64,000 nt of DNA from Siphonodentalium dalli (lineage: Eukaryota > Mollusca > Scaphopoda > Gadilida > Siphonodentaliidae): NCBI GenBank assembly GCA_032622095.1, contig CP136061.1:134873587-134937586 (forward strand), given 5' to 3'. Shown piece by piece: positions 33,150 to 44,240 of the stretch; the stretch's first letter is position 1; each line of letters begins with the position of its first letter. Both the position numbers and the translations under genes were made by a program. Below the pieces are notes generated by a model. It had not been told where the DNA came from. It made no database searches and was given only the letters and a program-made list of their open reading frames with translations.

Positions 33150-35745
33150 CCGTTGTGGTCCTGCTGATTTGCTATGATGCTGGTGGTTCCTGCTGATTTG
33201 CTATGATGCTGATGGGTCCTGCTGATTTGCTATGATGCGGGTGGGTCCTGCTGATTTGTTATAATGTTGATGGGTCCTGCTAATTTGCTATGATGCTGGT
33301 GGGTCCTGCTGATTTGCTATGATGCCGGTGGGTCCTGCTGATTTGCTATGATGCCGATGTGTCCTTCATAATTGCTATGATGATGGTGTGTTCTGTTGAA
33401 TATCAATAATGCTGGTGGGTCCTGTTGATTTGCTATGGTGTTGGTGGGTCCTGCTGATTTGCTATGATGCTGGTGGGTCCTTCTGTATTTGATATGATGC
33501 TGGTGGGTCCTTCTGTATTTGATATGATGCCGATGGTTCCTGCTGATTTGCTATTATGCTTGTGGGTCCTGCTGATTTGCTATGATGCCGGTGGGTCCTG
33601 CTGATTTGCTATGATGCTGATGTGTCCTGCTGATTTGCTATGATGCTGGTGGGTCCTGCTGATTTGCTGTGATGCTGGTGGGTCCCGCTGATTTACTATG
33701 ATGCTGGTGGGTCCTGTTGATTTGCTATGATGCCGATGGTTCCTGCTGATTTGCTATGGTGCTGGTGGGTCCTGCTAATTTGTGATTATGCTGGTGGGTC
33801 CTGCTGATTTGCTATGATGCCGATGTGTCCTTCATAATTGCTATGATGATGGTGTGTTCTGTTGAATATCAATAATGCTGGTGGGTCCTGTTGATTTGCT
33901 ATGGTGTTGGTGGGTCCTGCTGATTTGCTATGATGCTGGTGGGTCCTTCTGTATTTGATATGATGCTGGTGGGTCCTTCTGTATTTGATATGATGCTGGT
34001 GGGTCCCGCTGATTTGCTATGATGCCGATGGTTCCTGCTGATTTGCTATTATGCTTGTGGGTCCTGCTGATTTGATGTGATGCCGGTGGGTCCTGCTGAT
34101 TTGCTATGATGCTGATGTGTCCTGCTGATTTGCTATGATGCTGGTGGGTCCTGCTGATTTGCTGTGATGCTGGTGGGTCCCGCTGATTTACTATGATGCT
34201 GGTGGGTCCTGTTGATTTGCTATGATGCCGATGGTTCCTGCTGATTTGCTATGGTGCTGGTGGGTCCTGCTAATTTGTGATTATGCTGGTGGGTCCTGCT
34301 GATTTGCTATGATGCTGATGGGTTCTGCTGATTTGCTATGTTGCCGATGGGTCCTGCTGATTTGTTATTATGCTGGTGGGTCCTGCTGATTTGCTATGAT
34401 GCCGATGTGTCCTTCATAATTGCTATGATGATGGTGTGTTCTGTTGAATATCAATAATGCTGGTGGGTCCTGTTGATTTGCTATGGTGTTGGTGGGTCCT
34501 GCTGATTTGCTATGATGCTGGTGGGTCCTTCTGTATTTGATATGATGCTGGTGGGTCCTTCTGTATTTGATATGATGCTGGTGGGTCCCGCTGATTTGCA
34601 ATGATGCCGATGGTTCCTGCTGATTTGCTATTATGCTTGTGGGTCCTGCTGATTTGATGTGATGCCGGTGGGTCCTGCTGATTTGCTATGATGCTGATGT
34701 GTCCTGCTGATTTGCTATGATGCTGGTGGGTCCTGCTGATTTGCTGTGATGCTGGTGGGTCCCGCTGATTTACTATGATGCTGGTGGGTCCTGTTGATTT
34801 GCTATGATGCCGATGGTTCCTGCTGATTTGCTATGGTGCTGGTGGGTCCTGCTAATTTGTGATTATGCTGGTGGGTCCTGCTGATTTGCTATGATGCCGG
34901 TGGATCCTGCTGATTTGCTATGATGCTGGTGGCTCCTGCTGATTTGCTATGATGCTGATGGGTTCTGCTGATTTGCTATGTTGCCGATGGGTCCTGCTGA
35001 TTTGTTATTATGCTGGTGGGTCCTGCTGATTTGCTATAATGCCGGTGGGTCCTGCTGATTTGCTACGATGCTGGTGTGTCCAGCTGATTTGCTATGATGC
35101 TGGTGGGTCCTTCAGAATTGCTATGATGCTGGTGTGTTATGTTGAATTTCAATGATGCTGGTGGGTCCTGTTGATTTGCTATGATGCTTGTGGGTCCTGC
35201 TGATTTACTATGCTACTGGTGGGTCATTCTAAACTGCTATGTTGTTGGTGTGTTCTGTTGAATTTCAATGAAGCTGTTGGGTCCTGCGGAATTGCTATGA
35301 TGCTGGTGGGTCCTGCTGAATTGCTATGATACTGGTGGGTCATGCTGATTAGCTATGAAGCTGGTGGGTCCTTCAAATTTTTTATGATGCTGGTGTGTTC
35401 TGTTGAATTTCAATGATGTTGGTGGGTACTGCTGAAGTGCTATGATGTTGGTGGGTCCTGTTGAATTTCAATGATGCTGGTGGGTACTGCAGAATTGCCA
35501 TGGTGCTGGTGTGTCCTTCTGAATTACTATGATGCTGGTGTGTTCTGTTGAATTTCAATGATGTTGGTGGGTCATGCTGAATTGTTATGATGCTGGTGGC
35601 TCCTGCTAATTTGCTATGATGCTGGTGGGTCCTTCTGAATTACTATCATGCTGGTGTGTTATTGAATTTCAATGATGCTGGTGGATCCTGCTGAATTGCT
35701 ATGATGCTGGTGGGTCCTGCTATATTGATATGATGCCAATGGGGC
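33150..35745. repeat. 29-bp minisatellite, about 89 units
   Basis: The unit is TGCTGGTGGGTCCTGCTGAT + TTGCTATGA (29 bp) with variants (TGCCGATG, CTTCTGTATTTGATATGA, CTTCATAATTGCTATGATGA, GTTGAATATCAATAATGC). A set of variant units recurs in the same order with starts at 33,361, 33,827 and 34,409, so blocks of 16 and 20 units were duplicated. Towards the right end units become more diverged. The period is not a multiple of three and one frame always meets TAG on the minus strand, so it is not coding. Confidence 0.95.
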
Positions 35746-36015
35746 AAAATGTTACGAAAAGGTACCATTACTAATCTAAAGTTGTCATGTGTCCTGTGTT
35801 TTTGGCTACTCCATGTGATTTGAGAAAAATCCAATGTTATATAGATTTTAAAATATTGTATTAATCGCTGGGCTTGTGTTTACAAAACGACAGGAACAGC
35901 CATCTTGAATATGGTCGATTAGCAATGTTAACCAACACAACCATATTAAAAGAATTTGGTACAAATAATGTTTTTTCTCGATTCTTTCACATAAGGCAAC
36001 ATTTTGCTTATCGCA
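35746..36015. other. No recognisable feature
   Basis: Short unique stretch between the minisatellite and a MITE remnant. Confidence 0.5.
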
Positions 36016-36224
36016 TACTCTTTGCGTACTGTTGGTTTACATAACATGGTATTTGTTTACATAAAACCGAGTACTAACACGACAATAACGTGCAGTTTAC
36101 TCGATATTTATGATTGGTATAAGAACATAATTTGTATATAATATAATATTCTTTCTGTTTATGGCGGTTTTAACGGATGTGACTATTTTAACAGCAACAC
36201 CCACCGCCAATGCTTACCGTATCT
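36016..36224 (+). mobile_element. TTAA MITE family I, 3' fragment (copy E)
   Basis: Aligns with the right third of the reference copy: TGATTGGTATAAGAACA, CTTTCTGTTTATGGCGGTTTT, ACCCACCGCCAA, ending CCGTATCT before TTAA (36,225-36,228). Its left part is degraded around ACTCTTTGCGTAC and TTTGTTTACATAA. Confidence 0.75.
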
Positions 36225-36274
36225 TTAAATGTGAAGTACATGTAGCTGCCGGTGAAGTGACGTTTATTATCCGA

Positions 36275-36550
36275 TTAAAAAATATATTTCAGACGTACAT
36301 GCAGTTCAAACATAAAACCTGACCCGAACAGCAACATTGACGCGACAAGGCAAATCATAAAAATGCCATTGCCTGACAATGCCTGCATAACATAATATAC
36401 CATTCCAAACAATAACGCTAACACGTTACGGCCAACCACCGACACATAGCAAATGGCTAAATACACGGACAAATGTACACATGTGTTTGTACGGTTATAA
36501 TAATTGTATGAATATACGCGTGTATAATAGAATAAACGAGACACAAGCAT
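36275..36550 (-). CDS. Unassigned hydrophobic open frame
   Basis: A 91-codon frame from ATG 36,550 encodes two or three strongly hydrophobic stretches (VYLAICYVSVVGR, LALLFGMVYYVM, FMICLVASMLLFGSGFMF) separated by short polar turns. This could be a fragment of a polytopic membrane protein. I recognise no family. Hydrophobic frames also arise by chance in T-rich DNA. No splice or promoter context was established. Confidence 0.2.
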   Translation of the reverse strand: MLVSRLFYYTRVYSYNYYNRTNTCVHLSVYLAICYVSVVGRNVLALLFGMVYYVMQALSGNGIFMICLVASMLLFGSGFMFELHVRLKYIF

Positions 36551-36559
36551 ATCGCCGTA

Positions 36560-38439
36560 GATGTTTTTTTCATCAACATGGCTGATTTATATAAGGAAAG
36601 GTCTTACGTACGGCACTCGCAGTGGGTAAATGTGCAAAACATATATATAAGTCTGTAGAAACACCACCACTAAGAAGAACATGTAGAAATAGATAAAAGC
36701 TTTGTTCTTATATTCATTATTGGTAGTTCTCCAATAACCAAATTTCTTGTGTTGAATCCATTGTTATGTAAACAAAACTGTTACAGTGATTTGTCAACAA
36801 ACGTCGCCGATGGTGCAGTAAGTTCAAATCGTTTAGTATCAATGTGATTTTCATAATATTTTCCATTGATTTGACCTTTACCAATGTTTGCAGTCAAAGT
36901 TTTATTAAACTTATTGTACTAATTGAACATTTATCGATAATTCAACTGTAACAGTAATATTTATATAACAATGGCTTTGGCGAGCAAAATCTCATTATTG
37001 GAGATTTGTTGATAATAAAAATAAGAAGAAAGTCTAGCTATTTTTCCATGTACGTCTACATGATGATGGTTTTCAAAACCTGTTTTGATTTTTCATATTT
37101 ACCCACTATGAGTGCCTTATGTCCATTTAATGGGGTGCCAGGTAGTTGACAACGGGTCGTATGCCCGAGAAAAAAAATCGAAGTGGTAAACGAAATGAAT
37201 GCAGCTGACAGCAAGTTGAATTGTGCAATGTGTGCTCATCAATGTTAGCAAAAGGGGGATATACAGACCATGAAAACTACTCTACTGTGCACAGGAAGTT
37301 TAAACACAAGATGTCCATTCTTATTTGCCGGAAATATAGGCGAGCCACACCGCTCCCCAATCAACTAAATTCGCTTAATTCTCAAGCCAGCCGGAAAATT
37401 AGCCGGATAACCTCACCTCACACATCGTAATTGTCCGGGTCTTAATCCGCGTTTAATCAAAATACCCATTATAGTTTGGTCTTTTCATTGATACCTTGAG
37501 AAATCGGGTCTGCGGTTTTGTCGCCATCGAAGGTTTAAATCCGACAGACACTTCGTCGCCTCCAGTCTAAAAGAACTCCTTGGACCCACCCGTTTGCTGC
37601 GATGTTTTTCAAATTAAGATAAGAGTGATTAACATTCATTAAGCTTTGAGTATTATTTAATTATAGAGGTACCATTGAGGAGACATGCGACGCACATAAA
37701 ATTTATTCGATATGGCCGCCGCTGATATGTGGTCTCTTAATAGTTTATAGTGTAGTGAAATCATTTGACTTTTCCATTGAATATATAGCCATTTGAATAG
37801 CTCAAACGTTAGTGAATGAATGCATTACGTTTCATTAATAACGTTTCGATAATAATTCTGTGTGAGGTGGTCGTGGTTTGTTCTCTCATTCGAGGACTAG
37901 TCTCTAAGATTGCATTACTAGTTGTGTTTCGTAAAATTTTAGCACCCTTTTCTCTTTTCTATTTTGAATCGTGTCTCGTGTCTCTGTCCATTATTCTGAC
38001 CTATACCCCACATTCGTGGCAAATATATATTGTTCATTGAGAGGGTTTCTGTTATCCGGTGTGGTGGTTGACGACTTCCTGGTCGGTGAAGATTAATAGA
38101 TCGGCGTCCAGTCTATTAGACGGTGCACCAGTCTGACTTCGTGGCACAAGTGACACGATTAAAGTACGATTGACATTGCGACTATAGATCCAAAATGAGA
38201 TAAAGCAACCTTCGGCGAACACAAATTTATCAGATGTTCTCAATTTTCACACAGAATTTGGACAAACGCTCTTTAATTTTACCAGATCAGGAGGAATAAA
38301 GTAACAAAAATTAAAGTGATGTGAAAAATTCCGGTAGGGTAATCAGATAGAAATGGAGAATAATCTTGTACAAAGTAGTTATTTCTACAAATATTATATC
38401 AAATTGACAACACAACACCGTCATTCTTATATATTAATT
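36560..38439. other. No recognisable gene
   Basis: AT-rich sequence with short frames only. An AACGCTCTTTA motif lies at 38,266. Confidence 0.45.
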
Positions 38440-38676
38440 AAATGCAAACAATATCGATGTCAAAATGGGTTTCGTTAGTTTATCGCCGATAGCTGCGTCC
38501 CGAATCGAGTAGGAAATATTTACAACTGAGCGTAGTTCAGACGATGTTTTCTATGGAGTGGTGTGGTCGATTTGCTTCATATTTTCGGTGATGTTATTAG
38601 AATGTTACATTCCTCAAGTTGGCACAGTGCTTGCATACTGACTTATTAGTTTCACGCACCCGAACAAGTATACATA
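38440..38676. repeat. Dispersed repeat, inverted partner of 11,432-11,670
   Basis: Contains GTTAGTTTATCGCCGATA, ATATTTACAACTGAGCGTAG, TTCAGACGATGTTTTCTATGG and AGTTTCACGCACCCGA in inverse order to the 11.4-kb copy. Confidence 0.7.
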
Positions 38677-39845
38677 CTTTGTCTTTAAATCTTTAAATCG
38701 CTTAAACCGTCATGGTTCATTCTAGCTTCAAAATTATGTCTACGTAATTTGGAAGGAGGTATAAGGTTGACAAATTCACAAAATATTGATATACCGACTT
38801 CATGTGCTCTGAAAAAAACTTGCCATGGTCACAGCCATTTTACAGCTGTTTTAAACTTTTCGCACAAATGTTGAAATAAACGCTCTTTATTTCTACCATA
38901 TCAGGAATAGACTAACACGGAACGTTCTTTTCTGTTCCATTCCGTGCAAATGGCTGTTTTTGTTTCGGACCCAAAACAACATGTTCAAAGTTGTATTTTT
39001 ATTATTTCAATGCGTCTTTTTGTGACTTCGAAAGCTCTTAGAACAACCATTCTAGTATAAATAGGTTCATATTGGACCTAAATATTAACATAGGTTCATA
39101 TTGGAGTTAGTTCATTCTGAAATAAGCCCATAGTTGACTCATACCCGTTATTACGTGCGCTCGCGCAACAGTATGGCGATCAGTCAGATTCGTAGGCACG
39201 TACGTTGGTGTCACCCTACCGATTTCACTCCATGACGTCACACTTACGCAGTACATGCCGGCGACGTTGCGGAGTAGATTATAGTGTTGACGCCCTTGGC
39301 ACTGACTTACGTTACTAGCTCGTTGCTATATAAACAAACCAGCGATATGGCTTTTGTCGAAAATTGACAGTCAGTACATTCGCCCTGTATACATGTACTT
39401 TTAGAAAATACAAAACACCACAACGTTATACCCACCAATGTCAGTGTCTCGATATCATTTGACAAAATTTCTTGACATGAAACCGCGACAGACACGGTGT
39501 GAAATACATCGCATTGAGTAAACAATTTCCCATTGTTTCAATATCGCGGTAAAATCAAAACCGCAATTTGTAAGTGGTAAACATATGAAAAAGACATCAG
39601 GTACATGCAGAAACTAATTGTTGTGCATATTTATTTCTATTTGAGGTGGCAATTTTTCATGTTTATAAGTATTTTTAACGATAAGAGCGATGGTAATTGG
39701 GGGACTATATTTTATCTAGCGCATTAAATTTAAAATAAAAAGTCGTGAATTGGCTGAGTGTTTTCTATGGCCGCACATTTCGTTGATAATTACGAGCCAT
39801 TTGTTTGTCTAAATAACATTTTAAAGTTCGAAGAGCATTATAATA
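38677..39845. other. No recognisable gene; MITE I relic at 38,880
   Basis: AAATAAACGCTCTTTATTTCTACCATATCAGGAA (38,876-38,910) matches the centre of TTAA MITE family I and is probably a relic. GGTTCATATTGGA occurs twice at 39,064-39,108. No exon is recognised. Confidence 0.45.
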
Positions 39846-40012
39846 GGGATAACAGTGTGGTGTTTTGTGATTTAGGTAAGGTACATGGCGAATATACTGT
39901 GGCAAATACCCGTTAATGGGCTCCGGCTCCGCGGTCGCCCATTAACTAAATGTGCCACAGTATATTCGCCATGTACCTTTCCGAAATCACAAAACACCAC
40001 ACTGTTATCACC
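39846..40012. repeat. 167-bp palindrome with GC-rich loop
   Basis: Arms GGATAACAGTGTGGTGTTTTG plus GTACATGGCGAATATACTGT pair with their inverses. The centre reads AATGGGCTCCGGCTCCGCGGTCGCCCATT, itself able to form an inner stem. Flanks show no clear target duplication. Probably a foldback MITE. Confidence 0.85.
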
Positions 40013-40187
40013 TAAATAAAATTATTGAAGATTGTAATTATCTTTTTTTGCTAACATTAAATTAAATTAAATAAATTAAGTCAAATACAGTGAAATTATT
40101 TTTTTTATTATTTTTTATTTCTGGCCACAGTGACAACACATTATAAAGAGCGTACATCTCGTAAGTTGGTTAATTCGTGTTATTTAC

Positions 40188-40395
40188 AAGCCCGTTCTCG
40201 TGAATATAAGCACAATACGGGCTTATTTCATATTAGAATCGTCCCATGCATATATAGGGATGTTTTATTAACCAGCGTTTAGGTCCATATAGAACGTATA
40301 TATTTGATTTTTTTTTCACATATTGCCAATATGATCTTATTTCGCGAAATTATAAAATAAGCCCGTATTGTACTTATCTTCACGATAACAGGGTG
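40188..40395. repeat. Inverted repeat with ATACGGGCTTATTT arms
   Basis: Left arm CCCGTTCTCGTGAATATAAGCACAATACGGG + CTTATTT, right arm AAAATAAGCCCGTATTGTACTTATCTTCACGATAACAGGG; spacer about 110 bp. Confidence 0.75.
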
Positions 40396-40539
40396 TCTTA
40401 GAAAGGTAGTTCAAGTATTTATCGACCTATTTCGATACTGGGTAAAATATTCAAAAGCGAATATTATTAGGTGTATATTCTTAAAGCGCGAACCGCCAGG
40501 TGAATCTATGAAACATCCTATTCTGCGGAATTATAAGGT

Positions 40540-40800
40540 CAATATATGAACATATTTGGAGGCCGAAATAGGTTCATTATGAACGTATTTCAAAACAAAA
40601 TAAATCTAACATTGCACGTTTTGGGCAATAGGTTATATACAAGCCTATTTGCATGCAGTGGTATTGTATTGTATTTCCATTCACAGTATAACTGGTATAA
40701 TTTCATTATGGGCTTATTTCAGAATCAAATATGTACAATATGAACATACGTGTATATTTGGGTTCAATATCAACCTATTTGCGAGAGAATATGTTGTAAG
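40540..40800. repeat. Degenerate TTCATTATGAACGTATTTCA repeats
   Basis: Variants of AATAGGTTCATTATGAACGTATTTCAAAA recur at about 40,568, 40,628, 40,700 and 40,770 with both TTCAT..GAAC arms, giving a diverged array. Related words are at 39,064-39,125. Confidence 0.5.
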
Positions 40801-41785
40801 AACAGGGGTTCTATTTTCTTTCTGCTACAATATATGAAGATATTATTATTACAAAAACATCAAATCAACATACACTTCAAAGTTTTAAGCATCAAATCGT
40901 ATACACATACTATTATGTTCAACAACCCATACTCATTATGCCTACCAGGTCCTGTTTCGTCCTTTATTCTGGCATGGCCGTGTCTATGGAAGGTTTTTGT
41001 GTGTAGAATTTCAAACTGCATCCCTAAAATGGGAGATAAACAATTCAAACTGCGGGGAGACTTAATTTGCACCCCTTGAGTTGAAATTTTCCAATTGATA
41101 CGTCGACGTTTCCAACTGGTGTGGAAATTTCAAGCTTATATTTCCAAATGATGGACATTTCAGTCTAATTTTGTTTACTGAAAGCAGCTGCTGAAAGTAG
41201 GAAAAAGTTCTAATCTTGGTCTGAAAAAGGCATTTCGCACTAAATTGATACTCGAAACTAGGGAAACAAATATTAACGTATTTTGGTGTGAAATTTCAAA
41301 GCATGGAATTCTCAAATGTTGAAAAATGTGAACTAAGTTAAGAGAGTGAGCCATCAAGCCCTGTCGCACCGTCACTGGTTTATATGATTCCAGTGGACTT
41401 AATTAGAATGAGAGGAAAACATTCTCACACCAACTCTGTACATTTCAATGACTGCAATTCAGCCCACGGATTTTCCCCGGCAATGGTCAGTCCAAAGCAG
41501 TGAGACATCATCCTGGGCGGAGTCATTGCAATTAGTCGATCCTTTGGTCTTTTGATCATTTCCGTTGTGCAATGTACTGTCAACAATCCGAAAAGAATAA
41601 CCCGAACTGACTCATCGGGCCTCCGACCGACCATTATGCCACATTGTAGCACTATTACGGGTGTTTGTGCCTCTTCGCTCGTTCATTCATGCATTTTTAC
41701 GCACTGTGACCCGCCTTCTTACTATAGCATAGGTTCAATAGTAAGATGTGTCAAGCAGCACTTCAGAGTTACGACTCTCATTCAT
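40801..41785. other. No recognisable gene
   Basis: The frame 40,750-41,079 (plus) and the frame 41,425-41,652 (minus) have no recognised motif. TTTCCAACTGG and GGAAATTTCA words at 41,095-41,150 belong to a dispersed motif also near 29,770, 49,440 and 61,985. Confidence 0.4.
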
Positions 41786-41787
41786 AG

Positions 41788-42605
41788 CTGATGTTACGCT
41801 ACAATGCTAACGAGGTCGTTATTGTGTGGAGACGGCGCGAAGCTATTGCGCTCTGTGTGTAATCAGATGATTTTCCTAAACTTTTCACAACCAAGAGTCT
41901 CTTGTCGTTTCGAGCACTGTGATACGAGATACTTGTGTAGTTTTATGCCCTTTTCTGCGTCGTTTTGGTAATATATGAATCGAATTTCCACGATTGATAG
42001 ACAAAGTCACTAATTTCCATCGCGGTTGTGAGCCAGTGGACTTAAGCCAGTATCACTTGGTAGCAAAGACGAATACAACTTGGTTTACTTCATTTGTTGA
42101 GCCGGTGACATGCTATTATCGTAAACTGAATCGACTCCACCGAATGTTTAAAGGATCCTGTACGCGGCTTCTCAAACTGAATAGCGCACAACCGAAAAGG
42201 AAATTGTCGTGCACGACATATATACCATGCGTAACAAGAAATGCAGCTAAAAGCTGCGTGTGAACTGATAGCCTGTCCGCAAAATAAGCTTGATGTCACA
42301 TTGCGATGCTAACGAGGGCGATATTGTGTGGAGACGACGCGGAGCTATAACACTCTGTGTGTAATCAGATTATTTCCCAACACTTTCCACCACCAGGAGT
42401 CTCTTGTCGTTTTGAGCACTGTGATACGAAATTCCTTTTCTGCATCGTTTCACTCGTTTGATAATTTAGGAATCGAATTTACCTGGTTGATAGACAATGC
42501 CCCCTAGTTTCCCTCTCGGTTATGAGCCAGTGGACTTAGTGGAGATAAACCAGTATCACTTACTAGCAAAAAAACGAATAAAACATCCGTTTTCTCGTTA
42601 CATGA
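41788..42605. repeat. Tandem duplication, about 505-bp spacing
   Basis: Segments from 41,788 and 42,293 share AATGCTAACGAGG-like, ATTGTGTGGAGACG.CGCG, CTCTGTGTGTAATCAGAT, GAGTCTCTTGTCGTTT, GAGCACTGTGATACGA and GAGCCAGTGGACTTA..CCAGTATCACTT. Divergence is about 15 percent by eye. Confidence 0.85.
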
Positions 42606-43775
42606 AAAACGGGGACATTATTCATCACGTTTGCACTTAAATTGCACACAAACAGATTACAGATTCGAAGTTTCAAAAACGCGAGCACAAAGGTGCCAAC
42701 ATAGGTAATCTTAGATCTATAGCTTTCAGGAATGAAGAATGCAAAATTCCTTGCTTCGCAACACAACAACAGTTACAACATCTATGGCTCGTATTCACCA
42801 TCTGGGTTTATTTCATCAACCGGGAAGAGTTCATCTGATAGCGGCAGAATTCACTGTACTAGATATGATTGAACAAATATATCAGATTTGCCATCTGTCA
42901 ATAGACACCGCCTCATGGTTAATCTCCCAAATTCTGATTTAGTTTCGAATTACTATCTTGACTAAAAGCTGATACCTAACTGCCAAGATTTTGAAGCAAG
43001 CCCTTCCATCAAGTCACATTCCCTATTATGTGAATTTTGGCTAGAAAATTGCTATGACATCTGCGTAATTTTTTTCTGAGTACATATATATAAGATATAT
43101 ATACAGGTAGTCCGTGTATATGTCGACACTTGTGCTGTCCCTGCTACTAAATTACGCATACAAGATGGCAGAATTTCAGGTGGGAGCTTGTAGACCGATC
43201 CTTGTCAGCTGAAAAACGGGGACATTATTCCTCACGTTTGCACTTAAATATATCACAATGCAGAACATCCGTTCGAAGAACGTAAGCACAAAGGTGCGAG
43301 CTTATGTAATCTTAGATATATGGCTTTCGGTAATGACGAGTGCAACCCATGCAACAACATTTACATCATCTAGGGCTCGTATATACCAAATGAGGTTATT
43401 TCACCCTTTCATGATGGGAGCTTCCTGAATTTTTGCGAAAACCCTATGCCAATGCATTCTCTTACATATGCGAGTCGACCATATGTCGCCTCGCATATAT
43501 AAGAGAATGCATTGGCCTAACAAATTTTATATTATTTTTTATAATTGTTAAAGCATGTAAGAAAAAATGATCAAAAATTGTTAAAGAATGTAAGAAATTT
43601 AAAAATTGTTAAAGAATGTAAGAAAAGTTTACCTATGGTCGACACTCACATATAAGAGAATGCATTGGCACAGGGTTTTTAATGTTGCGCCAGCGCATCT
43701 CCCGTTATGAAAGGGTTAATGAACCGTGTAGTTCATCTGGTAGCGACAGAAGGCACAAGGAACCTTCGCTATAGC
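42596..43775. repeat. Tandem duplication, about 610-bp spacing
   Basis: Segments from about 42,602 and 43,212 share TGAAAAACGGGGACATTATT, CACGTTTGCACTTAAAT, AGCACAAAGGTGC, AATCTTAGAT.TATGGCTTTC and GTTCATCTG.TAGCG.CAGA. The second copy is interrupted after GGTTATTTCA by a TTAA MITE (43,404-43,715). Confidence 0.85.
43404..43715. mobile_element. piggyBac-like MITE inside a duplicated copy
   Basis: Ends CCCTTTCATGATGGGAG and CTCCCGTTATGAAAGGG are inverted; TTAA follows on the right (43,716-43,719) and TTCA stands on the left. The uninterrupted partner at about 42,812 (TTTATTTCATCAACCGGGAAGA) gives the empty site. The interior has a palindrome (CCAATGCATTCTCTTA..TAAGAGAATGCATTGG), a third TATAAGAGAATGCATTGG and three AATTGTTAAAGAATGTAAGAA repeats. 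Confidence 0.8.
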
Positions 43776-43839
43776 GTTTAACGACCCATACTGTCACACC
43801 AAGCATTATAATTCTATGCGAAGATCAACAATATATTTG

Positions 43840-44240
43840 TCAATACATGATCGCTGTCAAATTCCCTTGATGTGGAATTCTATGTCGCGGCGATGTCTAT
43901 CCGATCGGCGACCACAGATAGCTTCGCGTCGAGCCTCCCCGGTATACACAACCTGGACTATATATAAACCCAGCTTGTGAATACCGAGCCCTGGTTTTTG
44001 TTTCTGGGTGAGGTAAAATTATGTTCTGGGTACCAATATATGTCATGCATATATACTACTATATGCGAATGGGATCACCAATTGTATCCAATACATTATC
44101 GCCGTCAAGTCCCCTTGATTTGAGAATCCTATGCCGCGGTGATGTCTACCTGATCGACGACCACATATAGCTTCGCGTCGAGCCTTCCCGATATACACTA
44201 CCTGCACTATATACAAACCCAGGCTGTGAATACGAGCGCT
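43840..44240. repeat. Tandem duplication, about 248-bp spacing
   Basis: ATCGC.GTCAA.T.CCCTTGAT, GCGG.GATGTCTA.C.GATCG.CGACCACA.ATAG, CTTCGCGTCGAGCCT.CCCG and ACTATATA.AAACCCAG.CTGTGAATA recur at 43,850 and 44,098. A TATATATAAA word lies in the first copy (43,958) but no transcript can be supported. Confidence 0.85.

Noticed and set aside
34368-34601. Open frame with THQHHIKYRR-type repeats on the minus strand
   Set aside because: It is a translation of the 29-bp minisatellite; the period rotates the frame and the same units contain TAG in another phase.
33150-35745. CRISPR-like array of regularly spaced repeats
   Set aside because: There are no unique spacers; it is a head-to-tail eukaryotic minisatellite.
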